Part shown: positions 1 through 11,870 of the stretch, in pieces
Position numbering within the stretch: the stretch's first letter is position 1
Layout of the letters: every line of letters begins with the position of its first letter
DNA from: Batillaria attramentaria
Taxonomy: Eukaryota; Mollusca; Gastropoda; Batillariidae
Direction of reading: 5' to 3'
DNA: 64,000 nt
NCBI GenBank assembly: GCA_018292915.2
Contig: JACVVK020000005.1
Location: 4,822,001-4,886,000, forward strand
Notes under the pieces: model-generated
What the model was told of the DNA's origin: nothing
Database searches by the model: none
The model's input: the letters and a program-made list of their open reading frames with translations, nothing else
Made by a program: the position numbers and the translations under genes

Positions 1-451
1 GTGTGTATGCAGTTTTATTTATGTGTTTGTTTTAACTTTCTTTTGATTTTTTTTAAATATCTATTTTGAAAGCTATATTTTTTTCAGGGCCGAAAGGGTA
101 TATATCCTTTCAGTACCCCTACCCCTGCCGGTACTTCCATTTTTTTTATCTTTTTTTTTTCTTCCTTTTTTTGCCTCGTCTTTCTGGAATTTTTTAGATT
201 AGGTGCCTCCAGTTTTATGCCGTGGGACCTGTTTGTTTGGTGCACACCTTTATTTCCCGACCTGTTGCCTATTTTTTGTTTTTGTTTTTTTAAATCGGCG
301 ACTAACCTATTTATGCAAGATATTCTACTAAACAGTAGAGTCAGAGATGTGTGCACTGTATGTGCATGTATGTACCGTGGTGTTCTGTTGGATCTGACTG
401 TATTTGGAAACTCACATGACTTACCATGTCACTTGTCTTTTCTTCGTACAG

Positions 452-3400
452 AGACGTATCTGGTGTTGAACTGCTGATGAACAACCACCAGAGTCTGAAG
501 GCCGAGATCGACGCCCGAGAGGAAAATTTCGCAATCTGTATCAATTTGGGCCGTGACCTCCTCAACAGAAACCACTACAGGCAGGAGGAGGTGAGGCGTT
601 TGATGTTGAAGGAGCATACGTAGTATTCAGTGCTCGGTAGCAGTTACTTACTTACTTAGGCCCATGGCTCCCTGTGGAGCATAGGCTATCGACGAACGTT
701 CGCCATTGCACTCGCTTCTGGGCTGTTCTTGCCACTCCAACACAGTTGGTCCCCTGCTTGTTTAACTCTGCCTCAGTGTCCCGCCTCCAGCTGTTGCGAG
801 GCTGGCCTCTCTTTCTCTTTCCCTGACGGTAGCAGTTACGTTAGTTTTTTTCTTTTCTCTGTGGACTTGGGCCTTAATTACAAACACAGTAACAACAAAA
901 CTAATTCTGAAACTAAGCTTGCGTGCAGTTATTAAAACTAGAATCCACTCATCACAACTGCCAATTGTCTGTGTTTGTCAGGTGCGGGAAAAGTTGATCC
1001 AGCTGACATTAGAACGCCTCGACATGACAGACCTCTGGAAGGATCGCTGGGAACACCTTCAGCTCAGTAAGTCCTCTTCAAAGTTCATCCTGTGCAGACC
1101 CAATTGAGAAGTGGTTCCTCCACTTACACCGATCAATGGAGCAGGGTTTTTTGTCATTGTTTTCTCTTATCATATCTGAATGGTTTTCTTTTTCTTTTGT
1201 TTATGCCACAACTTTGCAACACAGGCTTTTAATTGTTTGACCCATAGGAGCTCTGCATATAAAACTTCTAAGAGCATACAGAGTTCCATTCTAGTGATCA
1301 GCCGGTCTGAGAGGGTCAAGGTGAAATACTACAATTAACACCTAAATATGATGTCATTGTGGCTTTCAGTTCTGGAGGTGTACCAGTTTGCCAGAGATGC
1401 GGCAGTGGCCGAGGCGTGGTTAGTGGCACAGGAACAGTACTTCCTCAACCGAGACCTGGGAGTAAGTCTTTGTTTTGAACTCTTTGCATTCTTGAGTAGA
1501 ATATGTGTAGACTCGACCGTCTGCTGTCTGTGTTCATAAATTCTGTCGTTCGACAATGGATATTAATAATTTAATTGCTGCAGGTTTCATTGAGCACCAT
1601 GTTTTTTTTTTTTTTCCCCCAGGACACATTAGACGCTGTAGAGAACCTCATCAAGAAACACGAAGCCTTTGAAAAAGCTGCTGCCACACAAGAAGAAAGA
1701 TTTGCTGCCTTAGAAAAACCAACAACAGTAAGTATACTAGAGGACATATCACGGTTTAGTTGTCTAAAATGTCTGTTGATATTAACTGACTGGAGGAGTG
1801 GAATCATTATGACTGATAGTAGTGATCAGCACTCTGTTTCAGTTTTTGTTGGGTTTGCCTCTGTGTGTGCGTGCGTGCGTGCGTTTATGGATGTTTTGTT
1901 AGGGTGTGTATGGAGGTGTGTAGCGGAGATGAAAGGTGGGGATGTGTGTACTTGTGCGTGCGTACACCTTCGTCGTCAGATACTGCCCAAGGAGTTCAAG
2001 AAAATTAACCACTTATTGACTTATTGTTGCCTCCCATGAGCTGGGCTGACAGCCCTCTTTCAGCATTCAGGGTTTTAGGTGAGGGCCACACACTTTCATG
2101 TTTGAATTGTTACTGGTGTTCTTGTTTGCTAAATTCAGTCCTGTTGTCTGTGTTCAGTTTGAAATCAAAGACAGACAGAGGAGACAGGAGGAGGAGTACC
2201 GCAAACAACACCCAGAAGAAGTCGCGCGGGCCAAGGAGGAGAGAAGAAGAGCCTACATTGTACAATTCTTGCCACCAGAACCACCAAAGTGAGTTAGCAC
2301 TTCACACTGCAGTGTTATTGGACACTAATGTACGTGGGCACACCCCAGTCACTTCCGTCTGCTTTGTGTGTGAACAGGGCATATTCTAAACAGGCCCCAA
2401 TCTGAAGTCCATGTAGCCAAAGGTGACGGAAATCGAGAGGTTGTCAGAATACCGTCGATACTGAAAGTTACTTACATAATAGATTTAGCCAACCGCTAGT
2501 CATAAGTGATGTATTTTATATATGGAGTTTGTTTCAAGAGGTGTTCCAGCCAGTTAACGCAAGTGTGGTACATGTATTGTGGTGAGGATTTTGTTTTCCC
2601 GTAACCTACAGTTGTCACTATTGCACGCACCTAGATCAGTGCCGACGGACAGGATGTACTACATGCTCTCAGAGAAGTTTTCATCAGTGCGAAAGTCACG
2701 CCTGTTCCGGCAGCTAGAGATTGCCCATCAGGAATAGGTGCCTAGTATTAATAGTATCATCATCAGCATCAGAACCTGTCCTATCTATTTGCTATCTACC
2801 TGTGCAGACCAGAGCCAGTTGTCGAACAGCCCGCCCCATCTCAGCCATCGGAGAGCCAGCCTCAGGCAGTGGAGGAAGTGGACCGAGGGACAGGACTGGT
2901 CAATGGGGAAGAGGCGCCCGCAGAAGCAGGTAGGTTACACAGGGTCTTGACCCATTTATCATCCTCAGTGGTTTCTCAAGCAGTCAGATATGTCATTGTT
3001 TGGTCAGATAAGTGGCTTCTAGTGATCTCAAGATTTCAATTAGAACTCGCCATTTTTGCTCGGGCTTCTTAGAGATAAGAAAAGACTAGTGATGTGTTGA
3101 CATTGGTTTTTGTCAAGACTGAAAGTGGAGGACAAAGGAGGGATGCAAATGAGAACTTTTGGGAGGGAGATGGGGGGGGGGGGGGTACAAGGAAGAGGTC
3201 AAACTTGTAGGGGATGAGAATTTGATGCATTTGCATTGCGTCATTGCTGCTGTTCTCGGGGCACGAGGAAGACAATGCACCGCATACATACTTTACTTTG
3301 CCTTCATGTGTGTGCTTGATTTCTCAAGCTCCTAAAGGGTTGAAATACTTGTATGTTGTAGAAAATTAAACGCAGTGGATTGACAGTTTCAAGAGTAGGA

Positions 3401-4343
3401 AAGAGAGAAGTAATTACCATTTACAAGTAACTGGTTTATCCTGACGGCAGAACTAGTCATTACGATAAGAAAAAGGAGGATGTGTTTTTGATGTTGTTAT
3501 TGTTGCATCATCGTATTTGTGATGTATTTCTGTGCACCTTGCCGTCTGTTCCCGTTTGTAGCTTCGTTGTTTGCTAACTTGTAGTCATCTAGTGCATGAA
3601 CACTCATTCATTTTCCATCTCTCCCATTGTTTTGTTTTCATGCGATGTTTTGTTCTCCTCTTCTCACATACTCATCTTTTTTTCCAAACGTGTTAGAAAA
3701 GATGTTCATTGTTTAACCCTGTGCGTTTGTTGAACAAATTTCTTTTCACCACAGTGCGAGTGCAGCTATTGTAGCGACGTGTTTTCATCAGATAGTGGAG
3801 TGCGTGTTTTTATGTTGCACGTTGTGTCGTAGCAGTTTTCACCTGTGGTTGTTGTGCACCTAGTGCATGTAATGTTGCATGCCTTTACCAGAGAAAGCGC
3901 GGCAGGTCGAGTCGACTCCGGAGCGCCTGTCGCCTAAGCCGCGGGACGATGAGCGTTCTCGCTCCTTGCCCAAGGACGCGGGTCGGCGTGAAGAGCGCTC
4001 TCCGCAGCAGTTGAGCACCTCACCCGCGGCTTCCCCGCGAAGTATGTGTTGTGATTAACTCTTAAAAAGCACCACAGCCCCTACACACTGATAAACACAC
4101 ACACATGCACAAGCACGCAACACACATTTGTGCACACACAAATCACATGCATGTGCACGCACGCGTGCGCGCGTGTGCACACACACACACGCTTGTACAC
4201 ACACTTGTACACACACTTGCACACATGCACATACACAATATTGAATAAACATACAACACACACACACACACACACACACGCTTGTACACACACTTGTACA
4301 CACACTTGCACACATTCACATACACAATATTGAATAAACATAC

Positions 4344-4396
<53 letters not shown>

Positions 4397-7300
4397 GTAC
4401 ACACACTTGTACGCACACTTGTACACACACTTGCACACATTCACATACAACTATTGTCTTGACAACACATAACACACACTTGCACACACACTTGCACACA
4501 CACTTGCACACACACTCAAAGAGTAACCTGGCACTCTTGTTCTCTTGTTCACTACAACACAATTTACATTGTTTTGTTGACTGACCTAATGATTCATGTG
4601 GTAGTATATTGTTACGTGCTTGTTTTATGTCTGTTTAGTGTAGATTGCATGGTAGCTGCTACCAAAACCTGCCAGCATTTTCTTTTGACTGGTCGGTGCA
4701 CACCAGTGCTCGTGTTAATCCTTTTTGTAGCCAAACTTTTCTTTTCATTTGCTTTTGATGTTTTTGCTTCCATTTTAACTTGAGTGTATTTTTTTCTTTT
4801 GCATTTTCACCCATACCGTGAACTGAGGAAAATGCTTTTTTTTTCCCCCCTGTACAGTGTACTTTGCATATAGCCTGCCCTGATAAACTGCATCTTGGTC
4901 AAAAATATTCGCTGTATCTCCTTTTTTCGTTTTGTTCCGACTTTGCACTGGGGAGAGGCAGGCCTGCAAAGTGTATGTTTGGCTGACAGATTGAGTAGTG
5001 GGATTTTTCTTTGCAGCAGATACTAGTTTTAAACAGTCAGTTGGACTGTTGTCCTAGCCACTGGGTTTTGCTGGTTCTGGCTTAAAGTTTGCCCCTTTTC
5101 TTTGTTGGGAGTTATCGTTTCCCTAAAATGAACGTCTGTGGAGTATTTGGCCCTTGCACTGAAAAAGCGGTGACTGGTGACGCACTGAAATGAAGGAATT
5201 GTACAAACTACGATACGTCTGATCCGCTGGCCTCGATGAAATGAAGGAATCTGATATACTGTTGTTGGTATTGCACTGAAAGGAAAGAATCACAGAAATG
5301 ACAGAATTAATACTACATTGTGTTTTCGTCCATGCAGCAAAACGTTTGAAAGAAACTGTAGCTTTGAAAAATGAACGCAAAAAAGTAAGAATTAGCTAAT
5401 CAAGTTTCTATAAAAGATCTACACCTGTAAGAATGTTTGAATGGAATTTAAAAAAAAAAAAAAAATCTGTATTTGTGCACACACATGCACTTATTTTGTG
5501 GAACTGAACAGGCAAGATAATAGGAGAGAATCTTGAAAAGCTGAGTGTTGCTAATGGTAACAGAATGACTGAATTTTGTTGAGATTAACAGTTGGCGACA
5601 GACTTGTTTAGTGTTTAACTACGCATGTATTCAGACTCTGAACTGTCAGTGATACTCTGGAACGCTTGACTAAGCCTGCCAGCACCTTAGACACTGCAAG
5701 CCTAGATTGTTCAGTGTACCCTTTGATGAACAGACCTACACATGCAGATACGAAATTGTACATAACTACATTAACTCACACGCCTTCTCCAGCTCCCACC
5801 TCCAGCACTTCCCGTTTTAATGTAAATATTTTTTTAAAAATTCCTAACAATAACACAATTTTTTAACTGAAATAGTTTTAGTTTTCAAACAAAGCAGCTT
5901 CACTAACCCATCTAAACCAAAGTGTGAAACGGCCGAGAAACCGCTCGTCACTTTGAGAAATTTTTCGCCTATTTCACTGCCTAGAGCACACACAGGTAGC
6001 GACTTCCCCTTACTTGGGGGATTTGCATGACTGGTTGTGGGTCCTGTGTACTTCCGCTGGTACCTTTTGCTCGAAAGCAAGCCGCTGCCGCTCATAACCC
6101 TGGCTTCATTTCCTGGCTTCGAAAGTAGCATGTCCAGTTGATCTGGCATTTACCTAATTGCCGAGTGATTTGTCATGATAGATCAGGACAAGAAACGTTC
6201 ACGGTCCAAATCGCCCTTCGGAAAATTATTCTCTCGCAAAAAGGAGGAACCAGAAGTTGGGGGTGTCAGTCCTGAAGCAGGTAATCACACAGGGTAGTTG
6301 TGCTTCCCCCCGAGAAAGGAAGTTGTGCTTCCTAGGGGATCTGCTGTGAAGATGGTACACAGCACAGATGTGGGCTTTGAAGTGCTCAATGGTACACGCC
6401 TGTTTTTGTTTTGGCTCCTGATCAGAGTTTTGTTGTTGTTGTTGTTTTTGTTTTCCAAGCCTGAATTCTAGGCTGTTGGTGGTACGTGTACCTATTCTAG
6501 AGTTGGAAAAAACCAAAGAGTGCAGAGTGTGTTGGTGTGGTCAATTTTGTGCACTGGATGCGATCTTTGGCATTCTTGTGCATTGTGGGAGATCGTGACT
6601 GAGAACCAGATGCATGTGCTTGCACAATCTGTTTGCAGTGTGCCTCACTGAAGGCCAGACAAGATTGAATGGTTCACGTTCCTGTCTGCATGGTTGACGA
6701 GGAAATCTGCTGATTGAGAAAAAGAGAGAGAGAGAAAAAAAAGAAGTCTTTCAGATGATCTTTATCAAAATGAAGATGCACATGAACTGTTTTTCACTTC
6801 TCTGGGATTTTCCTGGAGGCGCGGGAGATTTTCATGTATCTCAGTGGGATATGTAGATTAATCACTGTTGGCTTATGGTACTTCTAAGTCTTTTGAGCTG
6901 GACACGTAAAGTAAAGCAGCGAGGAGGAGACAGGAGGAGAGGGAGTCAGGGTACAGTTCTGACTGAAATATTTTCTGCTAACAGAACCAGCAACAGGTGC
7001 TTCGCCAGAGGCTCCGCATGAGGAGGGCACGCTGACACGCAAACACGAGCGGGAAGGGGACAAGAAGGCTGCCAACAGGTGACATTTCTTTTCTTCATTT
7101 ACTGATTTACCCGTGCCTTTTACAAATGCAACTTTCATCTTTGACTTTGCAGACTGCCAGCTGTGAAGAATGTAAAGTTGAATGTTTTCAGATACTATCG
7201 TGACGGCTTCAGCAGCAGAGTTTTCAGATCCAGGGGTGCCAGTTTTCTAGAACAGTCTGGATTTCTGGAATGAGAACTTTCAAAATTAAATTTCCAAATT

Positions 7301-8544
7301 TAGAATTTTTGGAAAATTATATTTTCTGGATTGGCAAAGTCAGCGAGCAACAAATTCCGGATTATGGGGTGACCACCGAGACTGCATGTCTTTGTAACAC
7401 CATATATGTAAACCATAGCATGTCGCAAGACCCAGAGTACTCTCTTTTGGTGAAGAATCATCTTTGTACTGCAAAGTGTTAGAGGTTATACTGATGATTC
7501 TGCGGCACCCCTACACTCTCCCACCTGCAGATGGTGCATGAATTGACGTTGTCGTGGAATTTCAGTCGAATCAGTTTTGAGTATAGCTCAGGATGCCAGA
7601 TTTTCTCGCCTCCTGAGCTGTTCTGGAAATTGAATTACACCAAAATTTCACAGTGAAGTGGGCTGGTAGGATGTGTGAAAGATGTGATATTGGAAATGTA
7701 GTGTCATATGCTGTCCGTCGTGTAATGTGTGTGTTTGGTGATGTTGCAGGTCTTGGGATAAAGTATTTGTGGTGCTACATGGAAGCTCAATGTCCTGCTA
7801 TAAAGACCAGAAACATGCCAAGTCGGTGAGTGAGGCTTGCTGTAGCACGGAGCACCATCAGAAATAACAAGCAACCTGTGTTAGTCAGCTGTTTGAGGCA
7901 GGTTTCTTGTTCAAGGACCTGCTGGAGGATGAACACTGTCTGAGTCTGACCTCTAGGTAGTTGTTTAGCTGTAACTGTCAATTTAAACCCCATAACTTTT
8001 GGGGGGCAATTAATCAGACCCCGTGATTGTCCACAGGCTCACGTTTCGCTCGTTTTGTCCACAGGATCCAAACACGCGTATCCACCATGAGGCTGCCATG
8101 GATCTTCAAGGTGCATTGTGCGAGGTCGCGTTAGACTACAACAAACGGCCCTATGTCTTCCGCCTGCGACTTGCAAGGGGCAGCGAGTTCCTCTTCCAGG
8201 CTAAAGACGCGGTAAGTTAAACGTAATTTGCATGACCAGACTGGTGCAGTCCAGACTGCAGATAAGAATTAGTAAACTTTGCTCTAGATTGCTTTTGTTC
8301 CCCTCTACTCTCAGAAGGATTCAGACCAGACATTATGAATGATTTCTGCTTTTTTTTTTTCTCTTTTTTTTTTTCTGTTTCCCTGCAGAGCGAACGCGAC
8401 CAGTGGATTGGGCGGATCAACTCGGTTACAGGTGTCGAGGGCACCAGCATGCCAACCAAGTCACAGACATTGCCAGCACGCACAGACGACTCCGGCAAAG
8501 AAGAACACAAAAAACGCAGCTTTTTCACCATGAGGAAGAAATAG
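452..8544 (+). CDS. SPTBN: Beta-spectrin (non-erythroid type), C-terminal part; 5' end outside window
   Basis: Coding exons read at 452-590, 982-1066, 1370-1461, 1623-1727, 2158-2288, 2808-2929, 3892-4041, 6182-6280, 6985-7078, 7750-7825, 8065-8211 and 8389-8544 (TAG). All join in phase with AG/GT borders and give the last 464 residues. Residues 1-150 are the final spectrin repeats, including the partial repeat 17 that pairs with alpha-spectrin to form tetramers ([48 protein letters not shown]). Next comes a charged, low-complexity linker (about 150-310), then a PH domain (about 318-430; [39 protein letters not shown]) and a basic tail ending FFTMRKK. In the family the protein crosslinks actin under the plasma membrane and its PH domain binds phosphoinositides. 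The order matches vertebrate SPTBN1. The acceptor at 6182 is weak; the other borders are good. Confidence 0.95.
648..826 (-). mobile_element. 5'-truncated LINE tail with 13-bp target-site duplication
   Basis: On the minus strand the segment encodes the C-terminal end of a non-LTR retrotransposon protein (pieces [22 protein letters not shown], then LCSTGSHGP) and ends in a short TAAG repeat, a typical LINE 3' tail. The perfect direct repeat CGGTAGCAGTTAC flanks it at 635-647 and 827-839. It sits in a spectrin intron, antisense to the gene. A related tail lies at 61255-61430. Confidence 0.8.
3892..4041 (+). other. SPTBN: GC-rich linker exon of beta-spectrin (candidate cassette exon)
   Basis: This 150-nt exon lies between a CCAG acceptor and a GTATGT donor in an otherwise AT-rich intron stretch. 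It starts and ends in phase 1, so skipping it would keep the frame. It encodes about 50 residues rich in Arg, Ser, Pro and Glu ([20 protein letters not shown] and onward), unstructured and with several S-P sites. It lies in the linker between the last spectrin repeat and the PH domain, the most variable region of beta-spectrins. It is included because the reading frame continues exactly from the 2929 donor. Confidence 0.8.
4085..4530. repeat. CA-rich microsatellite/minisatellite block
   Basis: This is a long (CA)n-based block in a spectrin intron. Within it, compound units of about 90 bp recur: 'cttgtacacacacttgcacac' followed by 'acacaatattgaataaacat' near 4221 and 4322. A third, altered copy ends near 4450. 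Long readings on both strands here are repeat artefacts. Confidence 0.9.
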
Positions 8545-11250
8545 TCTGCTGCTTCTTGGGACTGGCATCCACATTTTTTTCAAAACAATATTTCAGATTT
8601 CATCACAAAACCTTTGACGTTTTGACTGTTTACGCTTCATGTGGAATCTCTTGAAATCAGATGACGTGTTTTACATACCAGGAACAAATTTCATTCCTTC
8701 TCTTCGGCAAGTTTCTTCAGCATTTTTTTTTTGTTTAGCTGCTTTACCGAGCTTATCTGTCCCTCAGAAAATGTTGACCATTGCACATATGAAGAGGAGA
8801 AGGAAGATGATTCTTGTGAATTGTTCGTATTCTCGCGATGTCTGTACTGCGTGTATGTAAATGTACAAACGTACGTACATGTGTCTTTTGCTTGTTTGCC
8901 CTACGTTGCTTGTCAGGTAGACAGAGAGAGTGAGTGAGTGGGTATCTTGGTTCATTCTTGTCGTCTGTTATTTCCCCCATCACATTATTTTTTTTTAGTT
9001 TTGCTTCCTGGCATCACTGTCGCTCCATCCAAGTCCAGGCACATTTCAGTTGCTCAACATGTCGGCATGGCCAAAGCCCTCTCCTGATGGACAGTTCCCA
9101 AAACAGGCTAGGGGAAAACGGAGGAAAAGACACATGCGCACGACTTGCGTGTGTGGATTTGAGGACAGCTTTTCACATTTTCGCTTTCTTATGTGGGGGG
9201 ACTGCAGTCACCAGATGAGCTGTGATATAACCATCGTTTCCTTTGGACCAAAGACCATTTTTCCATCCATCAACGTGAGGACCCCGTCTGCTGAAGTTTT
9301 GCTGCCAGTGTTGAAGAACAGATGTGCTGAGTCCAGCTGGATCAAGTTCCTGCGAAGAAGACAACAGCTAAGAAGGACGGCACACTTGGAGAGAACTTTT
9401 TGAAAAGCTGCCACGAGGAATATTAGTTACCGGTGAAGTAAGCCCATGTGAAATGGCCATAGCTGTCACCAACATCAGGCTCGTGGAAATGTTGCATTCA
9501 CTTGTAATTTGCTAGAATGCTGTTTTTCACATCTGCACGGCTGTTGGAGTAATTTGTGAATGAAATTGAGTTTGAAATTTGATAAACGTTTACTTTTTGT
9601 GAATGTACACAGTGTTCTCATCGGTGTATTCTTTGTGCCCACACACTTTCTCACAAACCTTTGCTTCGAGTGCACGTTGATTCAAACAGCTGCATTCTAA
9701 GTGTATGTTGGGCTTTGTCTTTACCATCACAATCACCACCATTGCCACGTACGTGGCTGCATCGCTTTGTGAGAAAAAGATCTGTGTAATTGTGTGGCTG
9801 GCGCGCTTCTACCTGACTTGGATGTGATGTGTCTCACAGCTCTCTGAACTCTCTGGGCTTTTGTCTGAACTCTGGAAGTGTCTTCGTTGACTGCCAGGCG
9901 TTTCATTGACTGCATCGTTGTCGTTAACGTTGCACCTGTTTTTGTTTAGTTGGCAGCTGTGTTGTGAAGTATTGTGGTCTAGCTAGCCATAACTGGCATT
10001 GTAGAAACCTTGCAATTCATTTTTTTCTTCCTGTTGACTTCGTTGGTGCAGTACATGAATTGTTTTGTTAAATCCTTTATTGTGTATCTTGTTCTTCCCA
10101 TACACACTTGTACTACCCCCTCCTCTCCCTCCGTATCTTGTTATTTGTCAGAGACAAATGGTAAAGCTAGATGTAGCCTCAGCTTGTTACGACGCTTTGC
10201 TGCTTACAACTGCCATGATTTTCTTTTACTGTATAGCGCTACCCCCCCCCCCCCCCCCCCTTCGCATGTAGATACTACGCCCGTTGTAAATGATTAATCT
10301 GTCGGTGTCCTTTTTGATCTGTCGTCACATCTGGTGCATGTATGTTTCCTGTGTCTTTGAAAGCAAAAGCGAGTCGCTAGTTCTTGTTGTTAGAGGTGAT
10401 TTTGGTTGTGTCTACAATTTGTTGTTTGGGGTTTAATGGTCTACTGCCGAGCAGGGATTCCTTATGGTGCAGACTTGTGTTAATTGCTTTCCCAGTGATG
10501 CTTTTTTTTTTTTTTTTTTTTTTTTGGTCACTTCTCCTTCCCCCACGTCCCAGTGTTAAATTTTTACTGTTTTAGTCTGCTTATTTTGTTTGACAGTAGA
10601 CCAGTAGGGGAAATGTGTCAGAGGTTGTAAAGATCTCTGATTGATGGCAAAACTTGTAATCCGGACAGTGTAAAAAAAAGTAAAAAGAGGAGAGGAGACA
10701 TTTACAGGAGAGTGGACAGGAGAGAAAAAAACTGATGGAGCAAATCAGCCATTTATTTTTACAAGGCCAGACGCAAAAGCTCTCACTAATTTGAAACGCG
10801 ATTGTGTGCCTGTTTCTCTTACATGACGCACTGTCCAAGGTGCCATGTAATATGTTCTTGTTATTTCATGTACATTGAAGTTTTTGTTCCATCTGCATTT
10901 TTCAGTTCATTTTCAGTCATTTTTTTTTTTTTCTGATCTAGTTAGTTGTCTAGGGCACGGTTTAGCTAGTTTTATGGATAGTGTGCCATGAACTGGTATG
11001 GTGTCTACTCTTTAGCTTGCTCGGCTATTCGCTAGCACATTTCCTGTACGTGAGCCTGCATTTCATACCCATTTGTACTGCACTTTCACTGGAGAAGCAT
11101 AATGTAGTGTTAAGTTATAGAGCACGGTAGGTTGGATCTCTCCTCTCTGCCGGCTGTTTCCTGCTTCTCGGCCCAGTATCTCTATATTGGGAGCTTCACA
11201 ATGGTTTTTGTATTTGCTTGAAAGAAAATAAACAACAAGAACTACACAGA
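8545..11250 (+). other. SPTBN: 3' UTR of beta-spectrin
   Basis: This 2.7-kb stretch follows the TAG and has no coding signal. It is T-rich and contains a poly-C tract near 10243-10260 and a long T run near 10501-10525. It ends at a canonical AATAAA at 11227-11232, giving an expected cleavage point near 11250. No closer consensus AATAAA was seen after the stop, but alternative non-consensus sites cannot be excluded. Confidence 0.75.
11227..11232 (+). terminator. Polyadenylation signal AATAAA of beta-spectrin
   Basis: AATAAA on the plus strand is followed within 30 nt by a GT-rich segment (cagtgtgcatttacgtgtat). It fits the end of the spectrin 3' UTR and sits just short of the convergent CoREST 3' end. 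Confidence 0.7.
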
Positions 11251-11396
11251 GTCAGTGTGCATTTACGTGTATGCTGGTAGAGAAATGATGTACGCTAGGT
11301 GGTGGTTTAAGTTTGGGCTGTGCGCATTACCATTACAAACACGCACACACACGCCGAAGACAGCAACAATCTCAATCTCGTAAAGCGTTCTGCTTT

Positions 11397-11402
11397 TTAT
11401 TG
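11397..11402 (-). terminator. Polyadenylation signal AATAAA of CoREST (complement)
   Basis: TTTATT on the plus strand reads AATAAA on the transcript strand. It is the first consensus signal seen near the far end of the CoREST 3' UTR and faces the spectrin poly(A) signal. Confidence 0.6.
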
Positions 11403-11704
11403 TCATATTCTGCACAGCGCAGACAGTGGCATAACTTCAGATCATACAACGTGCACTATTGCATTGTGAAATAAATTAATTGTACAAATCAGTGTGTACG
11501 TATACATGTACTATGTTCACGCCACAAACCACCACAAAAGAAGAACCCACCAAAATTTGACAGCAAGTGATAATCATTCCACATACAAGCATTCTATAAC
11601 TATCACAAATCTCACATCCAGCTCACTGCATTTTTTTTAATAAAATACACTTCAAATTAGACCCACATGCGGCTTGAAGCGGTACCATCCAAAGCATTTC
11701 TAAT

Positions 11705-11870
11705 CAAACAAAAACAAGTGGTATAATTTTTTTCAATTTAGATCATCACATGGTGGGTGTCCACCCATGAGTAATCAGTATGTAAATTAAACAAAAACAA
11801 GTTATATAATTTTTCAATTTTGACCATCACATGGAGGGTGTCCACCCATGAGTGATCAGTATGTAAACTG
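11705..11870. repeat. Two-copy tandem repeat, unit about 82 bp
   Basis: The phrases 'aaacaaaaacaagt..tataatttttt', 'atcacatggtgggtgtccac' and 'ccatgagt.atcagtatgtaa' occur twice, with the core at 11744 and 11825. The copies differ at a handful of positions. The repeat lies in the 3' UTR of CoREST. Confidence 0.85.

Noticed and set aside
4055..4584. Long frames on both strands (Cys/Val and His/Thr repeats)
   Set aside because: They consist only of the CA-type repeat read in different frames.
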